From: an uncultured Pirellulaceae bacterium
GTDB lineage: Bacteria > Planctomycetota > Planctomycetia > Pirellulales > Pirellulaceae
Assembly (NCBI GenBank): GCA_934255105.1
Contig: CAKQNH010000269.1
Coordinates: forward strand, 1 to 6,618
Direction: 5' to 3'
DNA length: 6,618 nucleotides
The notes beneath the pieces were generated by a model. It was not told the DNA's origin. It was given only the letters and a program-made list of their open reading frames with translations, and searched no databases. Shown piece by piece: positions 5,315-6,618 of the stretch; position 1 is the first letter of the stretch, and each line of letters starts with the position of its first letter. The translations under genes and the position numbers were made by a program.

Positions 5315-6618
5315 TCAATCGCTTGGGCTCAATCTCGGCTCCACTTTGGAAAATAGTTTGCAGGCGACGAGGCCGACGATGACACCCGTCACCAAAGCGG
5401 CTGGCGCTATCCATTGAAAGCTGATCGGATCCGTACCTGTGTCGGGATTCATCCCAAAGAACACGCCTGAAAAAGCAATTAGCACAGCCACGCCAACGCT
5501 CGCGATGATCGCAATCCAAACTCCGATTGCGTTGGAGAAGGGCACAAACAATGCGAAGAAAAACAACAACGCAATCGGGACCGTGAGCAGGTTGACGGTT
5601 TTGTTAGTGATCGCCATGAAGTTCCCTGGAATGAACTCTATCAGACCGCTTGCCAACACGACAATGGTACCGATTGCGAATGCCAACAACCTCGCATACA
5701 GCAGATGCTTGGCCTCGGTTTGCGGCTTCAATCCGAAGCGATCTAAAAAGTCGGTCATCACCACCGCAGTGATCGAGTTGACCCCTGAGTCTAGGCTGGA
5801 CATCGCGGCGGCAAACAGTCCCGACACGACAAATCCGGTAACGACAGGGGGCAGCCCGTTCGCGATGAAGTGCGGAAATAGATCATCCGCTTGCAGCCCC
5901 AATGTGGTTCCCCTTGGCAGTAACTCGGGATGGGCCTGATAGTATCCCATCAATGCAATCCCTACCAAACCCAGTGTAATTCCGACGATTACCGAAACGG
6001 TCAACTGAATCGCAATCGCGCGTCGCGTAGCTTTTACGTCCTCGGTCGCCATATATCGCTGCACGGCAACCTGATCGCCAGCAGCGGTGGCAACCGTCCA
6101 CAGGAATACCGACAGCATCGATCCAAAAACCGTCACTCGAACCGCCGGGTCCAAACTAAAAATGGGCTGGCTATCCCAGACTTCCGACTGCCATTGCGTC
6201 GGGAACCAGCCAAACCCACCCATCTTCCAGGTGACGGTTCCCAGGACCAACAAGGCACCGCCATAGAGCAGCACCGTTTGCAAGAGGTCTGTGATCACGA
6301 CCGCACGCATGCCACCCAGCGATGTGTAGGTAATGGCGAAGCCACCGGTGGCCAGGACGATCCAGGGGATCATCGCATCGTCCACTCCAATCATCGCCGC
6401 AATCGCCTTGGCGGTCAGATAAACCAACAGCGACATCCAAACTAATCGCATCAGCAAGAACATCGTTGCACCGAGCAAGCGGATGCTCAATCCCAATTGA
6501 TTCTCCAACAGTTCGTATGCACTGGTGACCCGTTGACGCATGTAGACGGGGAGTAGAACCATCGCGATAAACAGATAGATGAACGGGTAGACGAGGTAAT
6601 TTGTCAAAAAAACCGGTC
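5315..6618 (-). CDS. Sodium:solute symporter (SSS family), 5' end missing
   Basis: The frame is open to the right edge; 433 residues are seen. The earliest in-window start (TTG at 6607) falls in the first visible membrane helix, so the true start is outside, probably after one more helix. Numbering from that TTG, about eleven hydrophobic segments are visible. SSS landmarks are VTSAYELLE (27-35), YTSLGGMRAVVITDLLQT (94-111, the family signature region), QVAVQRYMAT (179-188), and GLFAAAMSSLDSGVNS (263-278), where the TM8 serines usually help bind sodium. It is an inner-membrane transporter using the sodium gradient to import a small organic solute. Substrates in this family range from sugars and sialic acid to proline, pantothenate and carboxylates, and the sequence alone does not choose among them. 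As the first gene of the visible cluster it probably imports the compound handled by the downstream enzymes. The gap to the aldolase start is 127 bases (5188-5314); no clear terminator or promoter is seen in it, only the short palindrome CAATCGATTG at 5193-5202. Confidence 0.9.
   Translation of the reverse strand, partial: PVFLTNYLVYPFIYLFIAMVLLPVYMRQRVTSAYELLENQLGLSIRLLGATMFLLMRLVWMSLLVYLTAKAIAAMIGVDDAMIPWIVLATGGFAITYTSLGGMRAVVITDLLQTVLLYGGALLVLGTVTWKMGGFGWFPTQWQSEVWDSQPIFSLDPAVRVTVFGSMLSVFLWTVATAAGDQVAVQRYMATEDVKATRRAIAIQLTVSVIVGITLGLVGIALMGYYQAHPELLPRGTTLGLQADDLFPHFIANGLPPVVTGFVVSGLFAAAMSSLDSGVNSITAVVMTDFLDRFGLKPQTEAKHLLYARLLAFAIGTIVVLASGLIEFIPGNFMAITNKTVNLLTVPIALLFFFALFVPFSNAIGVWIAIIASVGVAVLIAFSGVFFGMNPDTGTDPISFQWIAPAALVTGVIVGLVACKLFSKVEPRLSPSD

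Noticed and set aside
5439..5939. Forward open frame of 166 codons
   Set aside because: It mirrors the symporter membrane helices; an antisense shadow of a hydrophobic gene.

Overview
The window looks like a stretch of a planctomycete chromosome, most likely Pirellulaceae (Rhodopirellula or Blastopirellula relatives). This is inferred from protein style, not from a database match. The main pointers are an exported FAD-dependent oxidoreductase with a sugar-binding-like N-terminal domain, a type common in that group, together with moderate base composition and the lack of clear Shine-Dalgarno sequences in front of the genes. No rRNA, tRNA, CRISPR array, transposase or phage gene is visible.

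All six genes lie on the minus strand, so the cluster is read from right to left. In that order they are: a sodium:solute symporter (5315-6618, its start lies beyond the right edge); an HpcH/HpaI-type class II aldolase (4426-5187, possibly from 5262); a short-chain dehydrogenase/reductase (3630-4442, TTG start, overlapping the aldolase by 17 bases); an M14-like zinc acylase of the succinylglutamate desuccinylase/aspartoacylase family (2500-3489); a fold-type II PLP enzyme resembling threonine synthase (1430-2503, ATGA overlap with the acylase); and the FAD oxidoreductase (1-1279, its end lies beyond the left edge). Almost every base is coding. The gaps are 127, 140 and 150 bases, so no stretch over 300 bases lacks a gene. 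Forward-strand open frames are antisense shadows of these genes.

The gene set reads as a catabolic module for a small organic acid or acylated amino acid. The symporter would take up the substrate, the acylase would remove an N-acyl group, the PLP enzyme would eliminate or rearrange the amino acid, and the aldolase would split a 2-keto-hydroxy acid to pyruvate or a relative plus an aldehyde, with the SDR handling a hydroxyl or carbonyl group. The acylase plus threonine-dehydratase-like pairing recalls the EutE/DoeB and EutB steps of hydroxyectoine use, but the other enzymes of that route are not in the window, and the true substrate cannot be read from the sequence. No regulator is present.

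The gaps hold some structure. Between the SDR and the acylase there is a terminator-like inverted repeat followed by a second, 8-bp perfect inverted repeat just before the acylase start, hinting that the operon may be split there. Between the PLP enzyme and the oxidoreductase there is a roughly 75-bp element bounded by inverted repeats that may be a small interspersed repeat.
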